Origin: Ignavibacteria bacterium
GTDB lineage: Bacteria; Bacteroidota; Ignavibacteria; Ignavibacteriales; Melioribacteraceae
Reading direction: 5' to 3'
Assembly: GCA_027347545.1 (NCBI GenBank)
Contig: DAIEQT010000399.1
Span: forward strand, 1 to 5,265
DNA length: 5,265 bases
The notes under the pieces were generated by a model. It was not told the DNA's origin. It searched no databases and worked only from the letters and a program-made list of their open reading frames with translations. A program made the translations under genes and the position numbers. This document shows, in pieces, positions 1 to 5,265 of the stretch; the first letter of the stretch is position 1, and each line of letters opens with the position of its first letter.

Positions 1-1767
1 CATTGTTCCAATTGCGTGGAGCGTGTAAAACCATCCGCGAGTTTGATCAATGCCTTCGCAAATAAAATCCGCTGGATAATTTTCTTTAAAATATTCCTGA
101 TTCTCAAACGGATAATGATACTGCGCAAACGGCATTGCGCCGCTGTCGAACCAAACATCAATCAACTCGGGAGTTCTTTTATAAATTTTTCCACTGCGTT
201 CAAACTTTACTTCATCAACAAAAGGTTTGTGAAGATCAATTTCTTCACTTGGTAAATCTTTAACAGCAATTCGCTTTCCATCTCTTTCTACAAATCCTTC
301 CTTCAATTCTGCAATCGAACCGATCACAAACATATCGCCTTCTTCATTCAGCCAAATTGGTAACGCCGTACCCCAATATCTATCGCGAGAAAGCGACCAA
401 TCTTTATTTTCTTCGAGCCAGTTTCCAAAACGCCCGGCGCCAACTTCAGGCGGACACCAATTAATAGTTTTGTTCAGCTCAATCATTTTACTTGCAATTT
501 CAGTCGTGCGGATATACCAGCTATCGCGCGCATAATAAATAAGAGGATTATCGCAGCGCCAGCAGTGTGGGTAAGAGTGTTTGTAATCATTGCCCGCACG
601 GTAAATTAAACCACGCTCTTTCAAATCACGGAGAATATCCGGATCAACTCCTTTTTCTTCGTGTGTCTGAAACTGAATTGTCTTAACAAGCCTTCCAGCA
701 AAAGGAGTTACTTGATCGGTAAATCTTCCACTCTTTGTCACCGGTTGGACAAAAGGTAAATCAAATTTCTTAGAAACTTCATAGTCATCCGCGCCAAACG
801 CTGGAGCTATATGAACAACGCCGGAACCATCTTCCGTGCTAACAAAACTTCCCGGGATTACGTACCAAGCGCGTTTATCAACCGGAACGAATGAGTAAAG
901 GGGCTCGTAATTTTTCCCAAGAAGATCACTTCCTTTTAGCTCTTCAAGAATTTCATATTCTTCTTTGATAACAGACAATCTCGCTTTGGCAAGATACATC
1001 ACGCCATGTTTTACATGTTTGATTTTTACATATTCGATTTCCGGTCCAACAGCAAGCGCAACGTTTGAGATCAATGTCCAAGGAGTTGTCGTCCAAACTA
1101 AAATGCTCGCGTCTTCATCCTTCAACTTAAATTTTACATAAACATTCGGATCGTTAACATCATCGTAACCAAGTGCAAGTTCGTGTGATGAAAGTGGAGT
1201 TTCGCAGTGCGGACATTGAGGGACAATCTTAAATCCTTTGTAGATCAATCCTTTTTTGTACAACTCTGAAAGTGACCACCAAATAGATTCTATGTAATTG
1301 TTAGTGCAAGTAATATAAGCTTCATCGAGATTTATCCAATAGCCCATTCTCTCGGTAAGAGTTTGCCAGCCTTCTTTCATTTCAATGTGATCGTAAACTA
1401 AATCTTTAGCTTTCTGATTAAAAGCTGCAACGCCATATTTCTCAATATCACTCTTCTGATTGAAGCCCAATTGTTTTTCAAGAGCAATTTCTATCGGAAG
1501 TCCATGTGTATCCCAGCCAGCTTTGCGGTGAACTTGGTAGCCGGTCATTGTTTTATAACGGCAGACCAAATCTTTTAATGCGCGCGCCATAACGTGGTGA
1601 ATTCCGGGGCGGCCATTTACAGTTGGCGGACCTTCGTAAAACGTAAACGATTTTTTCTCGTCGCGGGTGGAAATACTTTTTTCGAATATGTTATTCTCTT
1701 TCCAGAACTTCAGAATTTCTTCTTCGATCTTAGGATAACTTATTTTTTCATCAAACTGCTTAAACAT
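1..1767 (-). CDS. ileS: Isoleucyl-tRNA synthetase, IleRS2 type (N-terminal 589 residues, 3' end off window)
   Basis: Cytoplasmic class I synthetase that charges tRNA-Ile with isoleucine using ATP and hydrolyses mischarged Val-tRNA. I translated it by hand from the ATG at 1765-1767; the frame stays open to base 1, so the 3' part (including the expected KMSKS loop) is outside. Visible landmarks: [18 protein letters not shown] at residues 45-62, where the usual HIGH signature reads GIHH (55-58); a Cys pair C185/C188; editing domain with WTTTPWTL at 225-232 and [11 protein letters not shown] at 319-329 (D328 is the likely editing Asp); a second Cys pair C402/C405; [11 protein letters not shown] at 456-466; DVWFDSG at 537-543; and [10 protein letters not shown] from 572. 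The PGIHHVMAR form and overall layout match the eukaryote-like IleRS2 clade common in Bacteroidota. The start has only a weak GAG upstream. It follows the methyltransferase gene by 45 bases with no terminator-like hairpin. Family assignment is very secure; the clade is inferred. Confidence 0.97.
   Translation of the reverse strand, partial: MFKQFDEKISYPKIEEEILKFWKENNIFEKSISTRDEKKSFTFYEGPPTVNGRPGIHHVMARALKDLVCRYKTMTGYQVHRKAGWDTHGLPIEIALEKQLGFNQKSDIEKYGVAAFNQKAKDLVYDHIEMKEGWQTLTERMGYWINLDEAYITCTNNYIESIWWSLSELYKKGLIYKGFKIVPQCPHCETPLSSHELALGYDDVNDPNVYVKFKLKDEDASILVWTTTPWTLISNVALAVGPEIEYVKIKHVKHGVMYLAKARLSVIKEEYEILEELKGSDLLGKNYEPLYSFVPVDKRAWYVIPGSFVSTEDGSGVVHIAPAFGADDYEVSKKFDLPFVQPVTKSGRFTDQVTPFAGRLVKTIQFQTHEEKGVDPDILRDLKERGLIYRAGNDYKHSYPHCWRCDNPLIYYARDSWYIRTTEIASKMIELNKTINWCPPEVGAGRFGNWLEENKDWSLSRDRYWGTALPIWLNEEGDMFVIGSIAELKEGFVERDGKRIAVKDLPSEEIDLHKPFVDEVKFERSGKIYKRTPELIDVWFDSGAMPFAQYHYPFENQEYFKENYPADFICEGIDQTRGWFYTLHAIGTM
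1317..1322. other. AAGCTT site within ileS
   Basis: Predicted recognition site of the HindIII-like system encoded in the window, lying in host coding sequence. It must be methylated if the endonuclease is active. Confidence 0.7.
1594..1605 (-). other. GIHH variant of the class I HIGH signature in ileS
   Basis: Codons 55-58 of ileS read GGA ATT CAC CAC, giving Gly-Ile-His-His where canonical class I synthetases have His-x-Gly-His. The first and third positions are exchanged. This GXHH form has been described in a subset of IleRS2 enzymes that are hyper-resistant to mupirocin. Confidence 0.9.
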
Positions 1768-1812
1768 TTTTATCTCGGTAAATGATTTTAAAAATACTAT
1801 TTACATCAATTT

Positions 1813-2622
1813 TTACAATGCTAGTTTTATTATTGATTCGATTTGCCTAATTCGTGTTCTTGCGATCTCACAGTACTCGTGACTTACATCTATGCCAATA
1901 TAATTTCTATCTAATTCGTAAGCTACTTTGCAAGTTGTCCCACTACCACACATTGGATCAAGAACAACATCGCCAGGATTAGTCCAAGAAAATATATGAT
2001 CTCTAACTAGCTCACAAGGGAATGGCGCTGGATGTCCTTTTGCCTCTTGGTCTTCTAACTTTTTACCAACGACATACTCCCAAATATTGCCTTTTATTTT
2101 TTTGTCCTTCACAGGCTTTGCTAATTTTTCTCTTGACTGTTCATTTTTTGAATAATTTTTGTAAGTAGTCCCGTTTAGCTCTAATCCGGCATGCATACAA
2201 TCAATTAATATGGGATTATGCGTTTTTACAACTCCTTTGCTAAATACAAACATAAATTCAAACTCATTGTTGTATCGCCTACGATAAATTTGGGGGATTG
2301 GGTTTCTTTTTCTGAAAATCATAGTATCATGAAGATTAAATCCAATCTCCTTGAAAAACAGAGCTTGCTTAAAACTTGTTCCAGTTTCAGTTCCTTCAAT
2401 TGTTGCGTCTGCCACAACCCAGACTACAACACCACCTGGTTTCGTTATTCGATATAATTGCTTTGCTATGTCTTCAAAAGGGAAAACATAACCCTTGTAA
2501 TTTCGCAAATCGTCGTACGGTGGGGAGGTAACGGTCAAATCTACAACTTCATTTTCAATGTTTTGCATTACCTCAATGCAATTGCCTTCAGTGATTTTAT
2601 TTATGTAATTATTAATACTCAT
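1813..2622 (-). CDS. Site-specific DNA methyltransferase, beta class (N4-cytosine or N6-adenine), partner of HindIII-like nuclease
   Basis: S-adenosylmethionine-dependent amino-methyltransferase expected to protect the host at the site cut by the upstream nuclease. In the 269 residues the catalytic motif TSPPY (32-36) comes first, followed by a KPGGVVVWVV strand (61-70), a variable middle of about 100-195 that should read the target, then the AdoMet-binding motif DPMCGSGTT (222-230) and the acidic strand end IGID (242-245). Order IV-target domain-I defines the beta class (N6_N4_Mtase family). The first Ser of the SPPY form is more typical of N4-cytosine than N6-adenine enzymes, but does not settle the chemistry. 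It starts 7 bases after the endonuclease stop with no Shine-Dalgarno sequence, so it may be coupled to R or have its own promoter. Length is normal and all motifs are intact. AAGCTT specificity is inferred only from the partner. Confidence 0.93.
   Translation of the reverse strand: MSINNYINKITEGNCIEVMQNIENEVVDLTVTSPPYDDLRNYKGYVFPFEDIAKQLYRITKPGGVVVWVVADATIEGTETGTSFKQALFFKEIGFNLHDTMIFRKRNPIPQIYRRRYNNEFEFMFVFSKGVVKTHNPILIDCMHAGLELNGTTYKNYSKNEQSREKLAKPVKDKKIKGNIWEYVVGKKLEDQEAKGHPAPFPCELVRDHIFSWTNPGDVVLDPMCGSGTTCKVAYELDRNYIGIDVSHEYCEIARTRIRQIESIIKLAL
2515..2529 (-). other. TSPPY catalytic motif codons of the methyltransferase
   Basis: Codons 32-36 (ACC TCC CCA CCG TAC) encode motif IV, which holds the flipped target base and its amino group. 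HindIII-type methylation as known is N6-adenine, usually associated with a D/N-PPY motif, so this Ser form is noteworthy. Confidence 0.9.
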
Positions 2623-2629
2623 TAGTTAT

Positions 2630-3553
2630 TTACTTTATAGTGAATAAACCATTGTCTGAAATTGCATTGATAGTCTTAATCTTACTTTCAATCTTATGAA
2701 CTTTGATTAGTTCTTTAATTGCATCTTGATGACTCATCCTCATTATTTTTTCTCTTTCTTGTGCTAAGAAAGTAAGAGCTTCCTCTTTAGCGATATTTAT
2801 TGATTCAGAAGAGGCTATTTTTTCTTCATACCAAAGGTTTTCAATTTTTTTAGAAAACTCGAGTATAGTTCTATTAACAGCTAACCAATAACCAACAGCA
2901 TCTTTTTTAGAAGATTGAATAGTATTTATTGTTTGAAATACTTTAAGCAACAGCTGTTGAGCCTTCGTTTTACTCTCAACTACGGAATATGTTAATAATA
3001 AAGCAAGATGAGAATAAGTGAATAGACACACATTACGGTCAGTAGCTTGCTGATAAATCTGGCTCGAAGTGTTCGGTAACTGATGAATTGGGCAAACTAC
3101 CATAGCATAAGGTTTACCTCTCTTCCAACCATCCATAGCTTGTACTTTAAAATCCTTTTGGTTTTTTGCAGTTCGACTTAAGCGAAATGATTTAGCATCA
3201 GCAACAAAACTATAATTTTTTGCAAATGCTTCAACGTCTGCGGCATCGGCTCTTTCTTTAAGAACCAAACTTTTTATTCCAAGCGCCTTATAGGATAATG
3301 AAAGTAAAGCGTCTGTATATTTTGAATATAATTTTTCTTCGCTAGTATCATGCCCGTAAGACTCAGGTATGTTGCCGCAAAGTCTTAAATGGTCAATAAG
3401 CGCAGTAATACCGTCCCCCTTGATTTCTTGTTCCAACTCTTTTTCCAAACGATCAAAGTCATCGGCAAAATTTCCACTTAATTTCCTTATCTCATCTATC
3501 CAATAAGTTCTTCTTTTTACGGCACTGCTATATATAATATTTTTCATATTCAT
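2630..3553 (-). CDS. HindIII-family type II restriction endonuclease (predicted AAGCTT)
   Basis: Predicted homodimeric Mg-dependent PD-(D/E)XK nuclease that cuts unmethylated AAGCTT, most likely A^AGCTT. The 307 residues compare with about 300 for HindIII. The segment VADAKSFRLSRTAKNQKDF (117-135) agrees, as far as I remember the HindIII protein, residue for residue with its active-site region. D119 and K121 correspond to HindIII D108 and K110, and D134 to D123. Around it, EEKLYSK (72-78) matches HindIII QEKLFSK, and SQIYQQATDRNVCLFTYSHL (164-183) matches its SQIFKQSLDENVLLFSWEHL. The C-terminus also aligns (SHQDAIKELI near 274-283; SKIKTI near 290-295). A second ATG lies two codons in (3545-3547); neither start has a Shine-Dalgarno site. 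It sits 27 bases after the membrane-protein stop and 7 bases before the methyltransferase. No frameshift or lost catalytic residue is visible, so it is probably active. The exact site is inferred from homology. Confidence 0.93.
   Translation of the reverse strand: MNMKNIIYSSAVKRRTYWIDEIRKLSGNFADDFDRLEKELEQEIKGDGITALIDHLRLCGNIPESYGHDTSEEKLYSKYTDALLSLSYKALGIKSLVLKERADAADVEAFAKNYSFVADAKSFRLSRTAKNQKDFKVQAMDGWKRGKPYAMVVCPIHQLPNTSSQIYQQATDRNVCLFTYSHLALLLTYSVVESKTKAQQLLLKVFQTINTIQSSKKDAVGYWLAVNRTILEFSKKIENLWYEEKIASSESINIAKEEALTFLAQEREKIMRMSHQDAIKELIKVHKIESKIKTINAISDNGLFTIK
2632..2639 (-). promoter_or_regulatory. TATAAAGT octamer ahead of the methyltransferase start (possible -10 or operator)
   Basis: TATAAAGT on the minus strand lies 9 bases before the methyltransferase ATG, overlapping the last endonuclease codons and stop. 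The identical octamer precedes the endonuclease start. It resembles a -10 box but has no good -35 partner, and no Bacteroidota-type TAnnTTTG is evident. Low confidence in a composition this AT-rich. Confidence 0.25.
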
Positions 3554-3564
3554 AGTATTAAACG

Positions 3565-3572
3565 ACTTTATA
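3565..3572 (-). promoter_or_regulatory. TATAAAGT octamer ahead of the endonuclease start (possible -10 or operator)
   Basis: TATAAAGT lies 11 bases before the endonuclease ATG inside the 27-base gap after the membrane-protein gene, within TTTATAAA, which is a perfect 8-base palindrome. It is the same octamer as the one before the methyltransferase. It could be a -10 element giving R its own promoter, or a shared regulatory site. The -35 region is not recognisable. Confidence 0.25.
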
Positions 3573-3580
3573 AACTAAAA

Positions 3581-4201
3581 TTATTCTTCGTCCTCTTTTT
3601 CGTAAGCTTTAATTAGCTCACGTTCGGCTTGAATAAATTCTTTTAAGCGGCGCTCAACTTGTTCTTTCCTGTTAATCATTTCATTCATTGTCTGCTGAAC
3701 ATCTGTAAGCATTCTGTCCGCTTTAACTTTCGCTTCGTCAACCGCTAATTGAGCTTCCCGTTTAGCGTTTTCAACATATTTTTTAATATCGTCTTGTTTG
3801 GGTTTAGATTGAACCGACTCTCTCTGCAAAATCATAACTTCGCATACCGCCATTCCAAAGAAGGACATTGCGCCAAGTGTTATGTTGCGCAAAATGTAGA
3901 GTATCATATTTTCAACAATCAAATCGCTCATGCCAAAATACTCTTTGAAAATTGATACTAACAAAACACTAATAAAACCTGAAGCAACAATCACAGCGAA
4001 AAGAATTTTTCCGCCGTAGATGTAACCAAGCGTTTTGTTAATCAGCCAGCCGCATGCAAATGAGAATAACGAAAGAACAAACCAAACAGAAAAGTTTGAA
4101 TATCCGGCTTTGAACAAATCAGTACTCAAAAAATTTGAAAAGAAGATTATAACAACCAGAAGCGCCGGAGTTAAATAATAATATGATTTTTTTTCTATCA
4201 T
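3581..4201 (-). CDS. Four-helix membrane protein with cytoplasmic coiled-coil tail, function unknown
   Basis: I do not recognise the family. The 206-residue protein has four hydrophobic stretches, roughly residues 9-25, 36-55, 64-84 and 97-125, joined by short loops. A charged, mostly helical tail (about 138-204) follows, rich in Lys, Glu, Ala and Gln, with coiled-coil character and an acidic end (EKEDEE). The tail resembles ATP synthase b-subunit or DivIVA-type helices in composition only. By positive charges (MIEKK at the start, RES-K after helix 4) both ends should be cytoplasmic. Its ATG overlaps the phosphorylase stop in ATGA (4198-4201), so it is translated by coupling and belongs to the divIVA-like/punA operon. 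A DivIVA-like gene two genes upstream makes a structural or envelope role conceivable, but nothing in the sequence proves it. No signal-peptidase site or enzyme motif is seen. Confidence 0.85.
   Translation of the reverse strand: MIEKKSYYYLTPALLVVIIFFSNFLSTDLFKAGYSNFSVWFVLSLFSFACGWLINKTLGYIYGGKILFAVIVASGFISVLLVSIFKEYFGMSDLIVENMILYILRNITLGAMSFFGMAVCEVMILQRESVQSKPKQDDIKKYVENAKREAQLAVDEAKVKADRMLTDVQQTMNEMINRKEQVERRLKEFIQAERELIKAYEKEDEE
3604..3609. other. AAGCTT site near the 3' end of the membrane-protein gene
   Basis: Predicted recognition site 50 bases upstream of the endonuclease start, immediately outside the restriction-modification cassette. It is the nearest copy to the cassette and could be a methylation-sensitive position for its expression, though nothing shows that. 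Confidence 0.7.
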
Positions 4202-5019
4202 AATTTTTTAATCACTTCTTTCATTATCAAAGTCATCTTGGGTTCAGCTCCCATAGCTGTAGCAATTATTTCTTGAACATCAACTGCTCTCAAAGATTCC
4301 GGGAAACACTCATCAGTTATGATGCTAAAGCCGAGAACTTTCATTCCCATGTGGTTAGCCACAATATTTTCCGGTACAGTTGACATACCAACAACATCGG
4401 CGCCAATGTTTCTTAAAAATCTATATTCTGCTTTCGTTTCAAGGTTTGGACCCGGAACAGCAACGTAAACACCTTTCTGAACTTTAATTTTGTTTTCCAG
4501 AGCAACTTCTTCCGCAAGTTTGATAAGTTCCAAGTTGTATGGCTCACTCATATCCGGGAATCTTGGTCCAAGTTCATCTTCGTTTTTGCCGATGAGCGGA
4601 TTATCGCCAAGTAGATTAATATGGTCTTGCATAATCATTACATCGCCGCGGCGGTAAATTGGGTTCATTCCACCACAAGCATTTGAAACAAGCAAAGTTT
4701 TTACACCAAGAAATTTCATCACACGAATTGGGTAAGTAATTTGCTGCATTGTGTAACCTTCGTAATAATGAAATCTCCCTTGCATCGCGACTACATGTTT
4801 CCCGCCTATCTTTCCAAAAATCAATTTGCCTTGATGCGATTCAACAGTGGATAAAGGAAAGTGAGGTAATTCACCATATTCAATTTCGTGTTCAACTTCA
4901 ATTTCGCGTACCAATCCGCCTAAGCCGGTTCCAAGAACAATTCCAACTTCATATTCCTTAGTTGTCTTTTTGCGGATTACTTCCAACGTTTCATTAATCA
5001 TTGTAAGTAATGAACTCAT
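4198..5019 (-). CDS. punA: Purine nucleoside phosphorylase, trimeric (type I) family
   Basis: Cytoplasmic enzyme of purine salvage that splits (deoxy)purine nucleosides with phosphate into base and (deoxy)ribose-1-phosphate. The 273 residues fit the trimeric family's usual 265-290. Phosphate-site motifs are GTGLGG (30-35), SHQGK (61-65) and RFHYYEG (82-88, with R82 and H84). SNACGGMNP (112-120) forms the purine pocket wall, PGPNLETKAEYR (189-200) supplies the base-contacting Glu (E194, like human E201), and MSTVPE (212-217) supplies the ribose-contacting Met. The loop GFSIITDECFPE (230-241) places Asp236 where human PNP has Asn243, which bears on 6-oxo versus 6-amino base choice. The ATG at 5017-5019 is supported by GGAG 8 bases upstream; the next Met (residue 7) is less likely. 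The gene overlaps its neighbours by 4 bases at both ends, so it is translationally coupled within an operon. Confidence 0.95.
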   Translation of the reverse strand: MSSLLTMINETLEVIRKKTTKEYEVGIVLGTGLGGLVREIEVEHEIEYGELPHFPLSTVESHQGKLIFGKIGGKHVVAMQGRFHYYEGYTMQQITYPIRVMKFLGVKTLLVSNACGGMNPIYRRGDVMIMQDHINLLGDNPLIGKNEDELGPRFPDMSEPYNLELIKLAEEVALENKIKVQKGVYVAVPGPNLETKAEYRFLRNIGADVVGMSTVPENIVANHMGMKVLGFSIITDECFPESLRAVDVQEIIATAMGAEPKMTLIMKEVIKKL

Positions 5020-5265
5020 AATAACTTCTCCAAAATGTCATCAACATTAATTTCCGATTGATCATTTGTTTGCTCTTCTGTTTTTGTAGGCTGCTTCTTT
5101 TTTGGTTTCGTCTCAATATTTTCAACATTAAACTCAAGCATAGAAGCCTGTGTATCAATCAACGCTTTAATTCTAGCGACCAGAAGTTTCTTTTCTTCGC
5201 GAAGCTTTAAAACAGAATCACGGGTTTTGTTTGCAGCTTCTTTTGCATTCTCAACTAACTGTGCA
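5016..5265 (-). CDS. DivIVA-like coiled-coil protein, C-terminal 82 residues (5' end off window)
   Basis: Only the C-terminal part is present: 82 codons to a TGA at 5016-5018, with one base of a further codon at 5265. The first half (about residues 1-45 of the fragment) is a charged helix, AQLVENAKEAANKTRDSVLK, followed by LREEKKLLVARIKALIDTQASML. That second segment has the pattern seen at the end of the DivIVA coiled coil, where R/K-hydrophobic heptads finish in a stretch like LxxxLxxLIEAQLxxL. A Lys/Glu/Thr-rich linker (about 50-70) and a short acidic-amphipathic end, INVDDILEKLL, follow. DivIVA proteins are membrane-curvature-sensing scaffolds for division or polar growth. The diagnostic N-terminal membrane-binding part is not in the window, so this could be another coiled-coil protein. 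The stop overlaps the punA start in ATGA. Confidence 0.7.
   Translation of the reverse strand, partial: AQLVENAKEAANKTRDSVLKLREEKKLLVARIKALIDTQASMLEFNVENIETKPKKKQPTKTEEQTNDQSEINVDDILEKLL
5025..5031 (-). promoter_or_regulatory. Ribosome binding site of the purine nucleoside phosphorylase gene
   Basis: GGAGAAG on the minus strand, with GGAG 8 bases before the ATG, lies inside the last codons of the DivIVA-like gene. It is the only convincing Shine-Dalgarno site in the window and fixes the phosphorylase start at 5019. Confidence 0.75.
5202..5207. other. AAGCTT site within the DivIVA-like gene
   Basis: Third and last AAGCTT found when reading the window for the hexamer. Like the others it lies in host rather than cassette sequence. 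Confidence 0.7.

Larger units (their letters stand above)
1813..3553 (-). other. Type II restriction-modification cassette, HindIII-like (R then M)
   Basis: Two adjacent genes, endonuclease first and methyltransferase second, form a complete restriction-modification unit inserted between a housekeeping operon and ileS in the same orientation. Hand-counted GC is about 33% over 2641-3300 and 36% over 1861-2280, against about 45% in ileS (361-840) and 40% in punA (4261-4560), supporting separate origin. There is no controller (C) gene, Vsr-type nuclease, transposase or integrase, and I saw no flanking direct or inverted repeats beyond AT-rich noise. The boundaries are the gene ends; the true recombination points cannot be placed. 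Confidence 0.8.

Noticed and set aside
16..255. Open frame of 79 codons on the plus strand at the left edge
   Set aside because: It lies antisense to the strongly conserved ileS reading frame, has no recognisable protein features, and is explained as a shadow of that gene.
1594..1785. Plus-strand open frame of 63 codons across the ileS start
   Set aside because: Antisense to the IleRS N-terminus including its catalytic signature. It is Phe-rich, as expected from reading the Lys-rich strand backwards, and has no ribosome site.
1768..1812. Possible T-box leader or attenuator before ileS
   Set aside because: The gap is only 45 AT-rich bases, far too short for a T-box, and no stable stem or terminator is visible.
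1768..1815. Possible ileS promoter (TTGATG followed by TAAAAT)
   Set aside because: The two hexamers are only about 13 bases apart, too close for a sigma-70 type promoter, and no Bacteroidota-type TAnnTTTG box is present.
2218..2457. Plus-strand open frame of 79 codons inside the methyltransferase gene
   Set aside because: Antisense to the conserved methyltransferase body. It is too short and positioned wrongly to be a controller (C) protein, with no helix-turn-helix pattern.
1813..3553. Wider phage-defence island or transposon
   Set aside because: Both flanks are ordinary housekeeping genes, and no transposase, integrase, terminal repeats or additional defence gene is present in the window.
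3749..3955. Plus-strand open frame of 68 codons inside the membrane-protein gene
   Set aside because: Antisense shadow; the minus-strand frame has coherent membrane helices, a coiled coil and ATGA coupling.
4749..4961. Plus-strand open frame of 70 codons inside punA
   Set aside because: Antisense to conserved phosphorylase motifs (GTGLGG to RFHYYEG).

Overview
The window is a tightly packed stretch of bacterial chromosome in which every gene is read from the minus strand, with no gap longer than 45 bases. From the right edge, in order of transcription, it holds: the 3' end of a DivIVA-like gene; a trimeric-type purine nucleoside phosphorylase; an unrecognised four-helix membrane protein with a coiled-coil tail; a HindIII-family restriction endonuclease; a beta-class DNA methyltransferase; and the first 589 codons of isoleucyl-tRNA synthetase, which runs off the left edge. 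The proteins suggest a Bacteroidota-related lineage, perhaps Ignavibacteria. The reasons are an eukaryote-like (IleRS2-type) IleRS, weak or absent Shine-Dalgarno sites for most genes, and a DivIVA-like gene, which is uncommon in classical Bacteroidetes. This placement is inference.

Region 3581-5265 looks like an old, translationally coupled operon: divIVA-like/punA and punA/membrane gene each overlap by 4 bases (ATGA). Region 1-1767 is ileS. Between them, at 1813-3553, sits a complete type II restriction-modification pair in the order R then M, 7 bases apart. Hand-counted GC is about 33% in the endonuclease and 36% in the methyltransferase, against about 45% in ileS and 40% in punA. This fits a horizontally acquired cassette dropped between housekeeping genes in the same orientation. 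No transposase, integrase or controller gene accompanies it.

Functionally, the endonuclease should cut AAGCTT: its active-site segment matches HindIII, as remembered, over about 20 residues. The methyltransferase should protect the same site. Three AAGCTT sites occur in the window, all in flanking host genes and none in the cassette. The main points of interest are the GIHH signature in IleRS (a swapped HIGH motif linked to mupirocin hyper-resistance), the pairing of a HindIII-type nuclease with a TSPPY methyltransferase, an Asp at the base-specificity position of the phosphorylase, and the same TATAAAGT octamer just ahead of both R and M. I found no clearly new kind of system here.
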